Shown: piece by piece, positions 21,973 through 31,713 of the stretch
Layout of the letters: every line of letters begins with the position of its first letter
How positions within the stretch are numbered: position 1 is the stretch's first letter
Assembly (NCBI GenBank): GCA_002811645.1
Contig: PDIP01000063.1
Coordinates: forward strand, 138,024-190,117
From: Corallochytrium limacisporum
Taxonomy: Eukaryota; Opisthokonta
DNA: 52,094 nt
Direction of reading: 5' to 3'
Notes under the pieces: model-generated
Told to the model about the DNA's origin: nothing
The model's input: only the letters and a program-made list of their open reading frames with translations
The model's database searches: none
Program-made: the position numbers and the translations under genes

Positions 21973-22667
21973 TGTGAGCAATTTGGTATTGAGAACTGCT
22001 GATCCTGTACGTACCAATCCTGCATACAATGTCGAAAAGTAAGAGGACAGAACCCTGATCGAATGGCACCAGCCCATTGCACTTAAATATGTTCCTCCTC
22101 GACGCCTGGCCAGCTCGTCGCCACATACACAAACCACGTACTTTACGAGGCCAAGGATGAAACTTAGCACCCAAAAAAGGGCGCGAAGGAGGGGGAGGGG
22201 GGATGATATCGGAAACCACGCAGGGGCAGACGCACTCCCGCTCGCTCTCAACTTGTTTCCAAACGAGAGGGTCGCAGTTTGAAAGTGGCGGGAAGTATTT
22301 GAGGGCGACGGGAAGAAATCGAAGAGAGAGAGAACCTATGCGCAGATCCGTTTGGCTGTGTGTGTCTCCGCGCACACAGATGGACGGGTGTGAGGTGGGT
22401 TCCTGATGCTTTAGGTGTTCGCCCTCCCCTATGAAACGGTGAGGTTTTCAGGTGGGACTACTTGAGGTTCACGGTATCAGGGAAACTTAGGCGGGATTAC
22501 CTGTACCAGATACGGTGCGTAAAGGCGTGGTCATGTACATAGATACCTCAGTCATACAAGGGATAGGTGAAAATTAGGAACTAGATACACGATGAAATCA
22601 ACGTAATGTAGCATTAAGGTCAAGCAAGACTTGAGCAGTATTCGCCCGCAAATACAGACATTGAAAT
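21973..22667. promoter_or_regulatory. Divergent promoter of RAP1-like and WDR90 genes
   Basis: This 695-bp gap separates two genes transcribed outward. It holds a CCCAAAAAAGGGCGCG motif at 22170-22185, a G-rich run at about 22188-22203, two E2F-like GGCGGGA cores (22287-22294 and 22490-22497) and a GAGA run at about 22322-22333. No coding sequence is supported in it. Confidence 0.5.
22287..22294 (+). promoter_or_regulatory. E2F-like site GGCGGGAA
   Basis: GGCGGGAA matches the core of the E2F/DP consensus TTTSSCGC in inverted orientation, and a related GGCGGGAT lies at 22490-22497. Both sit between the RAP1 and WDR90 starts. The match is short and regulation is inferred only. Confidence 0.35.
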
Positions 22668-25600
22668 ATGAGAGGAATCCACTCCTATCCGCACTGCGAG
22701 CTTCTGCGGGAGTTTGGAGTCTTCCAGGGCGGCGGACGTAATGGAGTTCGGACCTATGATGCAAAAGGAAATGTTAGGGTTGCATTTGATCTCGACTTAC
22801 GGTCGTATATCTTGGATATTAGGGGTGCCACATCCAGTACTTCGTATTTTGGCTTACCCAAGTCAAGAAGCCAATCGTTGAACGTGAAGGCCCCGCTGCT
22901 GTATATTATTCTCACACCAGGACCAGCAGGATCAGCCCCAATGTTTGCACTCCATCTGGAGATGTATCTGGCGCGGGGTCAAAGAGTCAAGGTATCCGTT
23001 AGTAACTTGTTTCGCACTCTGCGCGTCACCCCTTCCTTTGCAGAGTTCCCGTACTCTGGCCCAATGGGAGAATGGATTTTCTTTGCCATTTCATTACCAG
23101 ACCTTGTACAGCAGTATTTCCCTGGAGGGCAGTACCAGAGCCTGCGAAGTATCCGCCTGAATTGTAATTGCCTAGTCCGCAGTATCTACACAAGTCATGT
23201 CTCATACACTCTGCGGAACCTGCCAAAGGAATCGTGTTTACCAGTGTCTTACCTGGATCACAACGACGTACCTATGGTCTACCTTCCAGACAGGTTGGAA
23301 ATGGATCTGGAAGAAGGTGTGGAGGAGGGTCTCGTCATTGACGAAAACATAGAGAATGCTGACGACACAGCCACGGCTTCGATGTTCGATGGGCAGTCAG
23401 AGATTAGACCACAGAACTCTCCTCGGGTGATGGCGCACTCAGTCAACAGTGCCAACCCTGCCATAGGCACCACAAGAGATGTTTCCGTTGTGTCGGCCTC
23501 TACCTTGCCGCAGGTAGGAATATCTGGGTCGCGAGAGGTCCGTCGGGCAACCAACACAGGGCACAGGCGAAGCCCATTAAAGGAACGCGTGAACAACATG
23601 GGAAACCAATCCACGCCGCTGAACAAGAACAACTCTAAACAGCAAGCAGATGTTGCCGGTAGTGTCCGCAAGCAAACATTTCAGGGGCCCAATATCCTCC
23701 GACTCTGTAACGCCTTTGGCGTCAGCCACACTAGCCGCCCGGCGGCGTCTTTGGTCATTGCTCCGGGTAACGATTCCGTGGCATATGTATCCGAGAATGT
23801 AGTTGTTATCTCTAAAATTCATACTGACTTTCTGCGGGGTCAGGCAGGGATTCTCAAGCAGAGGTTTCTGCAGGGACATCGTGACACGGTAACGGCCTTC
23901 TGCAGCAATTCCAGGGCGAATCTTTGGGCAACTGCGTGCGGCAATGCTTCTGTTGCCAAACGCATGGAACCGTCTTCAAAAATGGAAACAAAGGGGATGG
24001 AAACGACAAAAATTGTGAGGGTGTCAGTATGGGACGATGTTGAGATAGGGCAGCGCAGGCTAAGCTCCTGGGTTATGGATGGTTGGCGATGTGTGACGAA
24101 TCTTGAATTTGCCTTCGACGGCACACTACTGCATATCGTAGGCCAAGATTCCCGTGGTGGCGATGCTTACGAAGTCTGGGAACTCAGCAATGTCCGGAAA
24201 AAGATTGTTTTTGCCATGGCCAAGGCCACCAGTAGCCCAAGTGGCTCAGCACTTATTGATGGGGGGTCTCTGCGCTGCCTCAAAGCATTTCCGGGAGACC
24301 GCACCCGTTCACTGAGCTGTGGAACGCACTCCATCAAACGTTGGCGCATCCGCACTGGACCCTACAACGTTCCACCAAGCCACTCGTCGTCAAGTTCGGG
24401 TGTCAATGCTCTAGTTAAACAGTCCACTGTGCTCAACGATTTGCGCAGCTACGCAGTGAGCATACCGAAACACATGAACACTTGGAAATTTGTAGATATA
24501 GCCTTCCCTGATGTCACAGAAGAGAGCAACAAGGATAGCTCGGCCTCAGTCAACAGGACCGGTGTGCCGTCACGTGCTTTGGTGAGCTGCGAGAACGGCT
24601 GTGTGGTGGTAGTGTCACTCGCATCATTGGTTGCGGAGTTCGTAGTGCACCTTCACAACCTCGGACGGGATGGTACCGTGGTCTTCAGTCCTACCCGCAC
24701 TAAATGTACCATTAACTCCATAGCCATCCGTGGACCCTATACCATCACAGGGGCAGAAGACGGGCTACTGCGCATTTGGGACACTCAATCCTTGCTCAAA
24801 ACTGTCGGACCGGATAGAAGTACCCCTGTTAACCTGGAAGGGGGTCACGAAGAGAGTCGTGTTGGGTCAGCCGAGAACAGCACCTCTGCTGAATTGCTTT
24901 TCGAGGCCGAACACGAGGCCGAGGTCAGTAGTGTACAGCCTCTACTAGCGGTGGACGTGGACAGGTCCCAAGCTGTAGACGCGAATATTGATGCTCCTGC
25001 TGTGGTCCTCACCAAGAGCGGAAATTTGGGCGTGCTAGAATTGAGTCAACCAGCGTATCTGCTGGCCATGACTTCACCTGCAGGAGTGATCCGACAGATC
25101 CTCCCGCTCCCAAAGCGGACGAAGCTGGCTGTGCTGGATGCCACTTACAAGGTGGCTCTTTGGGATATGGTGGAAAATCGACAAAGCGTAGAATTGCTAC
25201 CGCCCACGGTACACAGTTTAGACACTAGAAGAGCCGAAGTGGACCCTGTCACCGCGCTAGGTTCGGACACTGACGAATCACTCCTCTTTGTGGGCCATCG
25301 GAGTGGACGTTTGCGCATCTTTGACATGTACACGACATCTATGCTCAATGACTTCGTCGTACGGGAGGCTACGGACCTGGACACCGCTTTTTCTTTCGCC
25401 ACGGCCATTACTTCCATCGCTGCCCATCCGCAGACCGACTGTGTCTATGTGGCCTGTGCTAATGGCAGCATTAGCCTCCACCTGGCCTCCCGCGATTACG
25501 AACAGATTGACATGATCTACGATGCGCTGCAGGGCCAGGACCTCCATATCACAGTCCCTCATCCATCGCAGTGGCCGACGTTTATGATGGTCCCAGACAA

Positions 25601-28600
25601 TGTTATGGCCAGGACAGAGCCGACCACGGGCTATTGTCCGCTACTGTACGTGAACGCAGCAGGTACTGGCATCTGTGTGTGTGATTCCTTGCGTCTGAAA
25701 CTGAAAGCAGTGCTGGAATGGCAGAATACGGCCCGGATCCTTGGTTTCAAGGTCGCCAGTGCACCGGAAGGCAGTCCTCCGGCCATACTTCGATCACAGC
25801 GACTGATGAACTACACTGGAGCCGAAGATGACGACGAAGGTTTAGAGGATGCTCGAATGACAACTGAAGGGCCAATTTTGGTGGTTCATTTGGCTGATCG
25901 TCGCTTCCATATCATTTCAATGGACCTGGATCAGCACGGCGCTGCCGGCGGTGGCCGAATCATTGCGCCCGAGACCCGCTTACTCTCCAGCATCTACGAT
26001 CCGAGCCTATCCCTTCGCAGCCACTTCGATGTCTTCAACCACTGCGGGATGACCTTTATTGTTGCGACCATGACTAGCGGTGCCATCAGAGTCTGGTGGG
26101 CCGGGCGTGACGACGCCCTCCCACAGACTTTGTTCGCACACAGCCGCTCTTTTACTTCTTCTGCGCCTAGCGGCGAGCTTGTTAGTTCTCCTTGCGTGAG
26201 CATGTTTCGCGATCCAGAGACCGGAGCGACACGCTTGGTGACCGGACTGCATTCAATGTTCGTATGGCATCTCGCGGACGTGAGTACGGAAGTGGAGAAA
26301 CATTTGGATGGGGGAGACACCGATGATACCTCCCAGGTGTCAGGTCTCGACGTGACCGCGGAACGCAGCGTGCTTGGAGCTGATAAATCGGTGGCGGAGC
26401 TGGCCACCCTGCGCGTTTTGGGCTCTGCCGAAGCCTTGCCCTCCAAGCAGCGCCAGACATACAAGGCGGTGGCCTCGGCGAGGCAGTACCATCCAGATGA
26501 GTTTAAGGCTGGCGACATTGCGGATGATGAGGGTGCGTTCCCATCGGATAGAATCGCGGTCGACCGTGACTGCATGCATGACTTGCGCGAACTGAGAAGT
26601 TTAGTGGCCGATTTACCCCTGGCGGACGAACGCTCTACGCGCTTTCGGAGCAGGGGTGAATCCAAAGTTCGCAACTCAGGAAATGCAGCCGATCGCAAAC
26701 CCATCCTACATGGTGTTGAAATGGAGAAGGACCGTGCCTGGAATGATGGCCAGGTCGCCAGTATAGGAGTGATGGTGGCCTCAGGCCAGCTGGGTAGGAA
26801 CATCCGTGGCTTTCCCGCACCCATGCACTGTTGGAATCAGTCTACTGGTCTCTTTGCCTACGCCAGCGGCAGTCAGTGCGTGGTGGAGGACCTGACAAGT
26901 CGGCATCAGACCATCGTCAATGACCATACTGTACCGATCAACAATCTAGTGGCCTCCTCGTGTGGACAGTACATGGCCACTGCCTCCCCACAGACCAATC
27001 AGAGCAGCTGTCAGGTGCGGGTCTATCGCAGTGCGGATATGCGATGCTTGCACTCCTTTGTATACCACCGTAATTACGTGTCATGCATGGCCTTCAGCAA
27101 TCCCATGAAGAAACAGCTGCAGAATCAGCGTCAGGGAACCGGCAGAGACGAAGACTATACTGACGATGACGAGCACTTTCGTAGTGGTGGTGATGAGCTT
27201 GACGCCGAAGTGCGCCATATCATGGCCAGGCACCGCAACAATGCCGAAAGAACGCGCCAACACCCGGCCGCTTGCATTCAACAACAGTATTTGGTCACTT
27301 TCGGTGACCTAGAGGAGCCGCTGCTGTCCCTTTGGCGTATTTTTGAAGGCGACGATAATGAGTCAACCGAGCTGCTAGATCCTGCCATCTTGCACGTACA
27401 AAAGCAGGCAGAAGGCAGCTCTACAGGTGGACACTTGTGCTCGGTCATGCTTAAGTCTGACGACGCCATCTCCGCAGTCGCATGGCATCCTATCCGTGGC
27501 AATGACTTTGTCTCCTGCAGCAGCAAAGGAGTAACATTGTGGACCTTCAACGCACCCGACTTGCACTACCGCGAGAATCTGCAGCAAGAACCCAGGAAAG
27601 CTCTGCATGACCCTGTGACATTGAAAAGAGTGTGGACCTTGGCGAGCCAATCTCAGTCCTTGCCCTGCCTCCCCACTTCGCTTCGCTACCTGGATCCAGC
27701 TGGTGTATTTCTTGTCGTTGGTGGCAGCGATGGCTGTCTCCACGTTTACGACTCTCTGCTGCAAGAGCAACGAATTGGTCGCCACGATGAGGACCTACCA
27801 GACGAAGGCCAATCAGACGCCCCAGAGCCCTACACAACTGACCTAGACAACGATGTATTGATGCCTGTCAAAATCGCTACGTATTCTGTGGAGGAGAGTG
27901 CAGTGCGCATGATTCTGTGCGCCACTCTGCCGATGTGTGCGTCCGATGGCGATTCGCAGGTGACGCGTGATTCTACGCATCCTTCTTTTGCAGTGGTGAC
28001 GGCTGGTGATGATACGCGCGTTCACCGCTGGCTGCTAGAAGGTATCCACTCCCTCAGGCGCTCTGTCGCAACTACACTCGGCCGGTTCGAGGCTGAGCAT
28101 GGGCTGCCAGACCCAGACACATCGCTGCACCAGGTTCTGGCTCCAACCGCTTATAATGTCAGCGCCTTGTTGTCCTTTGGAGAATTGCAACTCGACGGTG
28201 CAGTGTCGCATGGAGACCAAGATGACGTATCCTTCCTATCAGTCATCGGCACTGATCGGGGCAGTCTCTGGTACGTACACTGGGAAGAGAATGAAATGGC
28301 GAGGCTAGTTAGCTCACACCAAGGGCCGATCCTCGATTGTACCGTAATGGAGACCGATGGACCGGGTGTGGGCTTTGCGGCCTCTGCCGGAGAGGATGGC
28401 ACTGTACGTCTTTGGGATCTATCCACCCTAGACCAGACCCTCATGTTTGAGGTCAAGGGTTATGCTGCCACTGCCATTGCAATCGCACCACCGGTGACTC
28501 GTGGGGCCGGTCTTCGTCAGCTTTCGGCTGGCTACAGTGATGGGTCAGTGCGGATCATTGATATGACACGCACCCAGCTCTTCGCCCGACTGCACCCGTT

Positions 28601-29402
28601 CCCGATTTTGGAATCTCCGCTGGAAGAACATTCCCTCGACCAGCGCTCCAACGCTGTTACTGCTCTTCACTATGTCGGCAACGGGCAAACACTAATTGCA
28701 GGCAGCAAGAGCGGCCATTTGGCCGTGATAAGTGCCACTTCTGGCATCACTCTCTCCCTGCTGTCTGATCACGCCGGCAGCCCCATCACTTCCCTGGCGG
28801 GCGCAAAGTACGTGCCGCCCTCAAAAAGTCTCGGTGTCAGTCGCCACAGGACTAGAGACGAGGGTGCAACGTCTGGCCTACCTCAGGATCTCTGGACTGC
28901 GGCGTCCCAGGATCGTCGTGTCAGTGTCTGGCAGCCTGTGAGCGGAGACATGGGCACTCATGAAAAGGAACACACGAATACTGAACCGTTCATTTTAAGC
29001 CATTGGTTCAGTTTCCCCGGATTGCCTAAGGACGAGGCAAGGGGCATCCCCTCTCTTGTCGCCCTGCCTGCCGATCGACCCGGGCACCTACTCTTCACTG
29101 GTTCCACAACAGCAGTCGAAGCCACAGAGTACGCTATTGCCACCCAGCAGCGCATTCGCACCCATGAATTGACGCATCGTGCACAGTGCTGGGACTTCCA
29201 TGCCGTTCCAGCCGGCGAGAGGGACTCAACAGTTGTTTTAGGAGCCACAGATCGCGCAGTGTCATCTATGAGTCTGCGCACTGGCGAACGTCGGGACTTT
29301 TTGGCACACTGTACCGCCGTGGCCTCGGTCTGTGTATACGACGAAGGACGGAAGGCTTTGAGTGCTGGCGCCGACGGCATTAAGGTGTGGTCTCTGACTT
29401 GA
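22668..29402 (+). CDS. WDR90: WDR90/POC16-like centriolar WD-repeat protein
   Basis: A very large WD-repeat protein (2244 residues, one uninterrupted frame) with the architecture of WDR90/POC16: an N-terminal CFAP20 (DUF667) domain at about 15-190, then a long series of beta-propeller repeats to the C-terminus. CFAP20 hallmarks include LRSYILDIRG, YFGLPKSRSQSL, VKVSVSNLF and LRSIRLNCNCLVRSIYTS, which parallel human WDR90 closely. Propeller repeats are clear at DGLLRIWD (near 698), DGTVRLWD (near 1910) and the terminal GIKVWSLT. Acidic low-complexity inserts break up the propellers. In animals and green algae this family sits on the inner wall of centriole microtubules and stabilises the centriole, so its presence suggests centrioles or basal bodies. 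It is longer than the human protein (about 1750). The ATG at 22668 puts the CFAP20 domain almost at the N-terminus, as in homologues. Confidence 0.93.
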   Translation: MRGIHSYPHCELLREFGVFQGGGRNGVRTYDAKGNVRVAFDLDLRSYILDIRGATSSTSYFGLPKSRSQSLNVKAPLLYIILTPGPAGSAPMFALHLEMYLARGQRVKVSVSNLFRTLRVTPSFAEFPYSGPMGEWIFFAISLPDLVQQYFPGGQYQSLRSIRLNCNCLVRSIYTSHVSYTLRNLPKESCLPVSYLDHNDVPMVYLPDRLEMDLEEGVEEGLVIDENIENADDTATASMFDGQSEIRPQNSPRVMAHSVNSANPAIGTTRDVSVVSASTLPQVGISGSREVRRATNTGHRRSPLKERVNNMGNQSTPLNKNNSKQQADVAGSVRKQTFQGPNILRLCNAFGVSHTSRPAASLVIAPGNDSVAYVSENVVVISKIHTDFLRGQAGILKQRFLQGHRDTVTAFCSNSRANLWATACGNASVAKRMEPSSKMETKGMETTKIVRVSVWDDVEIGQRRLSSWVMDGWRCVTNLEFAFDGTLLHIVGQDSRGGDAYEVWELSNVRKKIVFAMAKATSSPSGSALIDGGSLRCLKAFPGDRTRSLSCGTHSIKRWRIRTGPYNVPPSHSSSSSGVNALVKQSTVLNDLRSYAVSIPKHMNTWKFVDIAFPDVTEESNKDSSASVNRTGVPSRALVSCENGCVVVVSLASLVAEFVVHLHNLGRDGTVVFSPTRTKCTINSIAIRGPYTITGAEDGLLRIWDTQSLLKTVGPDRSTPVNLEGGHEESRVGSAENSTSAELLFEAEHEAEVSSVQPLLAVDVDRSQAVDANIDAPAVVLTKSGNLGVLELSQPAYLLAMTSPAGVIRQILPLPKRTKLAVLDATYKVALWDMVENRQSVELLPPTVHSLDTRRAEVDPVTALGSDTDESLLFVGHRSGRLRIFDMYTTSMLNDFVVREATDLDTAFSFATAITSIAAHPQTDCVYVACANGSISLHLASRDYEQIDMIYDALQGQDLHITVPHPSQWPTFMMVPDNVMARTEPTTGYCPLLYVNAAGTGICVCDSLRLKLKAVLEWQNTARILGFKVASAPEGSPPAILRSQRLMNYTGAEDDDEGLEDARMTTEGPILVVHLADRRFHIISMDLDQHGAAGGGRIIAPETRLLSSIYDPSLSLRSHFDVFNHCGMTFIVATMTSGAIRVWWAGRDDALPQTLFAHSRSFTSSAPSGELVSSPCVSMFRDPETGATRLVTGLHSMFVWHLADVSTEVEKHLDGGDTDDTSQVSGLDVTAERSVLGADKSVAELATLRVLGSAEALPSKQRQTYKAVASARQYHPDEFKAGDIADDEGAFPSDRIAVDRDCMHDLRELRSLVADLPLADERSTRFRSRGESKVRNSGNAADRKPILHGVEMEKDRAWNDGQVASIGVMVASGQLGRNIRGFPAPMHCWNQSTGLFAYASGSQCVVEDLTSRHQTIVNDHTVPINNLVASSCGQYMATASPQTNQSSCQVRVYRSADMRCLHSFVYHRNYVSCMAFSNPMKKQLQNQRQGTGRDEDYTDDDEHFRSGGDELDAEVRHIMARHRNNAERTRQHPAACIQQQYLVTFGDLEEPLLSLWRIFEGDDNESTELLDPAILHVQKQAEGSSTGGHLCSVMLKSDDAISAVAWHPIRGNDFVSCSSKGVTLWTFNAPDLHYRENLQQEPRKALHDPVTLKRVWTLASQSQSLPCLPTSLRYLDPAGVFLVVGGSDGCLHVYDSLLQEQRIGRHDEDLPDEGQSDAPEPYTTDLDNDVLMPVKIATYSVEESAVRMILCATLPMCASDGDSQVTRDSTHPSFAVVTAGDDTRVHRWLLEGIHSLRRSVATTLGRFEAEHGLPDPDTSLHQVLAPTAYNVSALLSFGELQLDGAVSHGDQDDVSFLSVIGTDRGSLWYVHWEENEMARLVSSHQGPILDCTVMETDGPGVGFAASAGEDGTVRLWDLSTLDQTLMFEVKGYAATAIAIAPPVTRGAGLRQLSAGYSDGSVRIIDMTRTQLFARLHPFPILESPLEEHSLDQRSNAVTALHYVGNGQTLIAGSKSGHLAVISATSGITLSLLSDHAGSPITSLAGAKYVPPSKSLGVSRHRTRDEGATSGLPQDLWTAASQDRRVSVWQPVSGDMGTHEKEHTNTEPFILSHWFSFPGLPKDEARGIPSLVALPADRPGHLLFTGSTTAVEATEYAIATQQRIRTHELTHRAQCWDFHAVPAGERDSTVVLGATDRAVSSMSLRTGERRDFLAHCTAVASVCVYDEGRKALSAGADGIKVWSLT

Positions 29403-29587
29403 AACAACAACTTCGCCTGCCCTCTCTCCATGATTTCTTACAACTATGAATCGGTCAAACTATAGATTAGAGCTATATTTATATGTTCACAAGAAACCAC
29501 CCGGTTGCAAGTGTGCCCGAACGTTGTACGATTCTCTGTGAAAATATGGTTGGTGAAACAAGGTATCAATAGTGCCTTCCGTGACCC

Positions 29588-30646
29588 TCAGGCGGATGAG
29601 TCGATGAGCTTGATTATGTTGGATACCAGTTCCTGAGGTTTCTGCTCCTGCAAGAAATGACCCGCTCCCTTGACGGTGACCTGCTTGGCATGAGGAAATA
29701 GCTTTACAAACTCTGGACCCAGGGCAGAAGTCATCGGATCCTTGTCGCTGAACATGACGAGAACGGGCTTTCGGTACTGCTTCTGTTTGAACCAATTCTT
29801 AGCCTTGGACGTGTACGCAAACATTTCAAAATTCTTGCTCAATGGAACCATTTCTGGCAGGCGCACGACGCCAGCCTTATGAGCCCAAGTCGGGAACGGA
29901 GCGTCATAAGCGTACATTTCATCTGCGTCCAACGATGGCACCGCCAACTTCATCAACCGACCGACAGGCAACTGCCGGCGCAGGGTACCGGCAGTAGACC
30001 GCCAGGTAAGGAAGGCGAGAACGTTGAAGAGTGGAAGCTGCATTGGTGGCAGAGCGGTGTTCATAATGACCAGGCGGCTAATGCGGGAATCTAGTTCAGG
30101 AACAATGGAGAGACCAAAGATACCACCCCAGTCCTGCACGACAAGGGTCACGTTCTTGAGATCATTTGCCTCAAACACGTCCTTCAACACATCCATCATG
30201 AGTCTCGGGCTGTAAGACTTCTCGTCTACCAATTTGTCGCTCTTTCCAAAGCCAATCATGTCGGGAGCGATAACGCGATAGCGCTGGGCTAGACCGGGGA
30301 TCATCTTGCGGTAGAGGTAACTCCACGTTGGCTCACCATGCAGAAGTACGACCGTCTCCTTCGCATTGCGGGGCCCCTCGTCCACATAGTGCACCCGCAG
30401 GCCCTGGTAGTGGATGAAGTTGGGACGAAACCGGTAGTCCTTTAGATTGAGAAAGCTCGCAGCAGGGCTGGCAATAGCGTATGGGGTGGTGTCCTCGACC
30501 AGTGAAGGTACGAGGCTCCAGCAAAACTCAAAGATCTGGCGAAGGAACCACAGGTAGCCCGCAAACAGGGCCACTACAGCGGCAATGGCTAGACGTACGT
30601 ACTGTCTGACCCCGCCGCGGCGCCTCTGGACTGATGAAGAAGGCAT
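29588..30646 (-). CDS. Membrane-anchored haloalkane-dehalogenase-like alpha/beta hydrolase
   Basis: A 352-residue alpha/beta hydrolase most like subfamily-I haloalkane dehalogenases (DhlA type), which hydrolyse carbon-halogen bonds through a covalent alkyl-enzyme. Visible signatures are HGEPTW at 103-108 (oxyanion hole), VVQDWGG with nucleophile Asp172 and the adjacent halide-binding Trp173, a second Trp215 where DhlA has its cap-domain halide Trp, a likely third catalytic acid Asp303 (FSDKDPMT), and His330 in GAGHFLQE. Bacterial enzymes are about 300-310 residues and soluble. This one has an extra N-terminus with a hydrophobic segment (about 16-38), after a basic stretch, which suggests a membrane anchor. 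The substrate is not known, and an epoxide hydrolase is the main alternative, but the HGEPTWSYLYR motif and paired tryptophans favour dehalogenase. It is tail to tail with WDR90 (185 bp). Confidence 0.85.
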   Translation of the reverse strand: MPSSSVQRRRGGVRQYVRLAIAAVVALFAGYLWFLRQIFEFCWSLVPSLVEDTTPYAIASPAASFLNLKDYRFRPNFIHYQGLRVHYVDEGPRNAKETVVLLHGEPTWSYLYRKMIPGLAQRYRVIAPDMIGFGKSDKLVDEKSYSPRLMMDVLKDVFEANDLKNVTLVVQDWGGIFGLSIVPELDSRISRLVIMNTALPPMQLPLFNVLAFLTWRSTAGTLRRQLPVGRLMKLAVPSLDADEMYAYDAPFPTWAHKAGVVRLPEMVPLSKNFEMFAYTSKAKNWFKQKQYRKPVLVMFSDKDPMTSALGPEFVKLFPHAKQVTVKGAGHFLQEQKPQELVSNIIKLIDSSA

Positions 30647-31713
30647 TGCGTGAGTGATTCGAATTGTGTGTGACTGAACCCAAAGATCAAACCTTTCGAT
30701 GCCACGTTTGCTACTGTCTTTGCAACTCTGGTGCCAACATTATCTCCAAAAGTACCTAATCTGCTGACCGGTCACGTCTCACATATCTCTTGAATCCTGC
30801 GCTGACTCAGAATTCGACAACTGCACTACATATGGATTGCTGCGTCCGAGATCCTCTGACCCGCGCCCTTGCCCTACTGGGCCACTGACGTTCCAAAACT
30901 CTTGCGCAGTGCAAGAACAAACCAAACGGTGTAGGGAGGGCCCCTTGTTCCTCGCGACCACCAGCGACCCATCCCAGCGCATCTTGCGCAACTATCAGCG
31001 AACCGCGAAGCAAACCCATTGGGGGTTCATAACGGGCGTACTGAAGTTTGGACGTTTCTATTTGTGGATGGGTACTGTTTACGCGTGTGTTTGCACCGCG
31101 GTGTTCTCCCCCCTCTCCTGTCCACTACTGCGTGCTTAGTGCCTGACGGACGGTTGGGACGTCTCGGCGTGTTCAATGGCATGACAGTGGTCGCCATGTA
31201 AGTCTCTTATTCAAATTATTCCTTGTTCTTATAATTTACGTCTCAAGAAACTTTTCGATGTGGATGAAAGGCATCCGGTGATCTTTTGATTTTGACTAAA
31301 GTTTCGAACCTTTCAGTGGAGGACATCTGCCGGTAGTGCTCTTCCAGGTTTTCTGCCCAAAACGTCATCCCGGCCAATTGTCATCAGCAATGGGGAGGAA
31401 GTAAACAGTTGGTTCTCCCACTTCCCACACCCACAATCGCTGGGAACCCGCACCCCTCTCTCCACAAAAACAAATGGAATGTATTAGTCATACGTTTACT
31501 ACCGTGGTGTGCAATCCTACCACAGATCAATGGAAATATCATACAGGGGTTGGTCAATGTATATTATGCGTGAGGTTGGAGGGTCCAGGGACCAAGTGAT
31601 TTTGTGGCAGTGCGTTGGGAGATGGGTGCACACCCCGGCCGATCTGCATAGAATCTGATGCCGCGGCTGGATATGATGCCGTGCGTCGGTTCCCTGAAGA
31701 GGCCACGATCGAC
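30647..31713. promoter_or_regulatory. Intergenic region: hydrolase 5' flank and OGG1 3' flank
   Basis: This 1067-bp gap contains the presumed promoter of the hydrolase gene and the 3' end of OGG1. I see no coding sequence or recognisable RNA gene in it. A GGGAGGGCCCC block lies near 30934-30945. Open frames of about 60-100 codons on both strands show no family resemblance. Confidence 0.5.

Noticed and set aside
21973..22251. N-terminal extension of the RAP1-like frame by 93 residues
   Set aside because: The far end is a TTG codon, the segment is hydrophobic and unlike any Rap1, and the ATG at 21972 matches the conserved protein start.
25994..26824. 276-codon minus-strand frame inside WDR90
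   Set aside because: It lies antisense to a conserved coding sequence and has no domain of its own. Long shadow frames are expected opposite GC-rich coding DNA.
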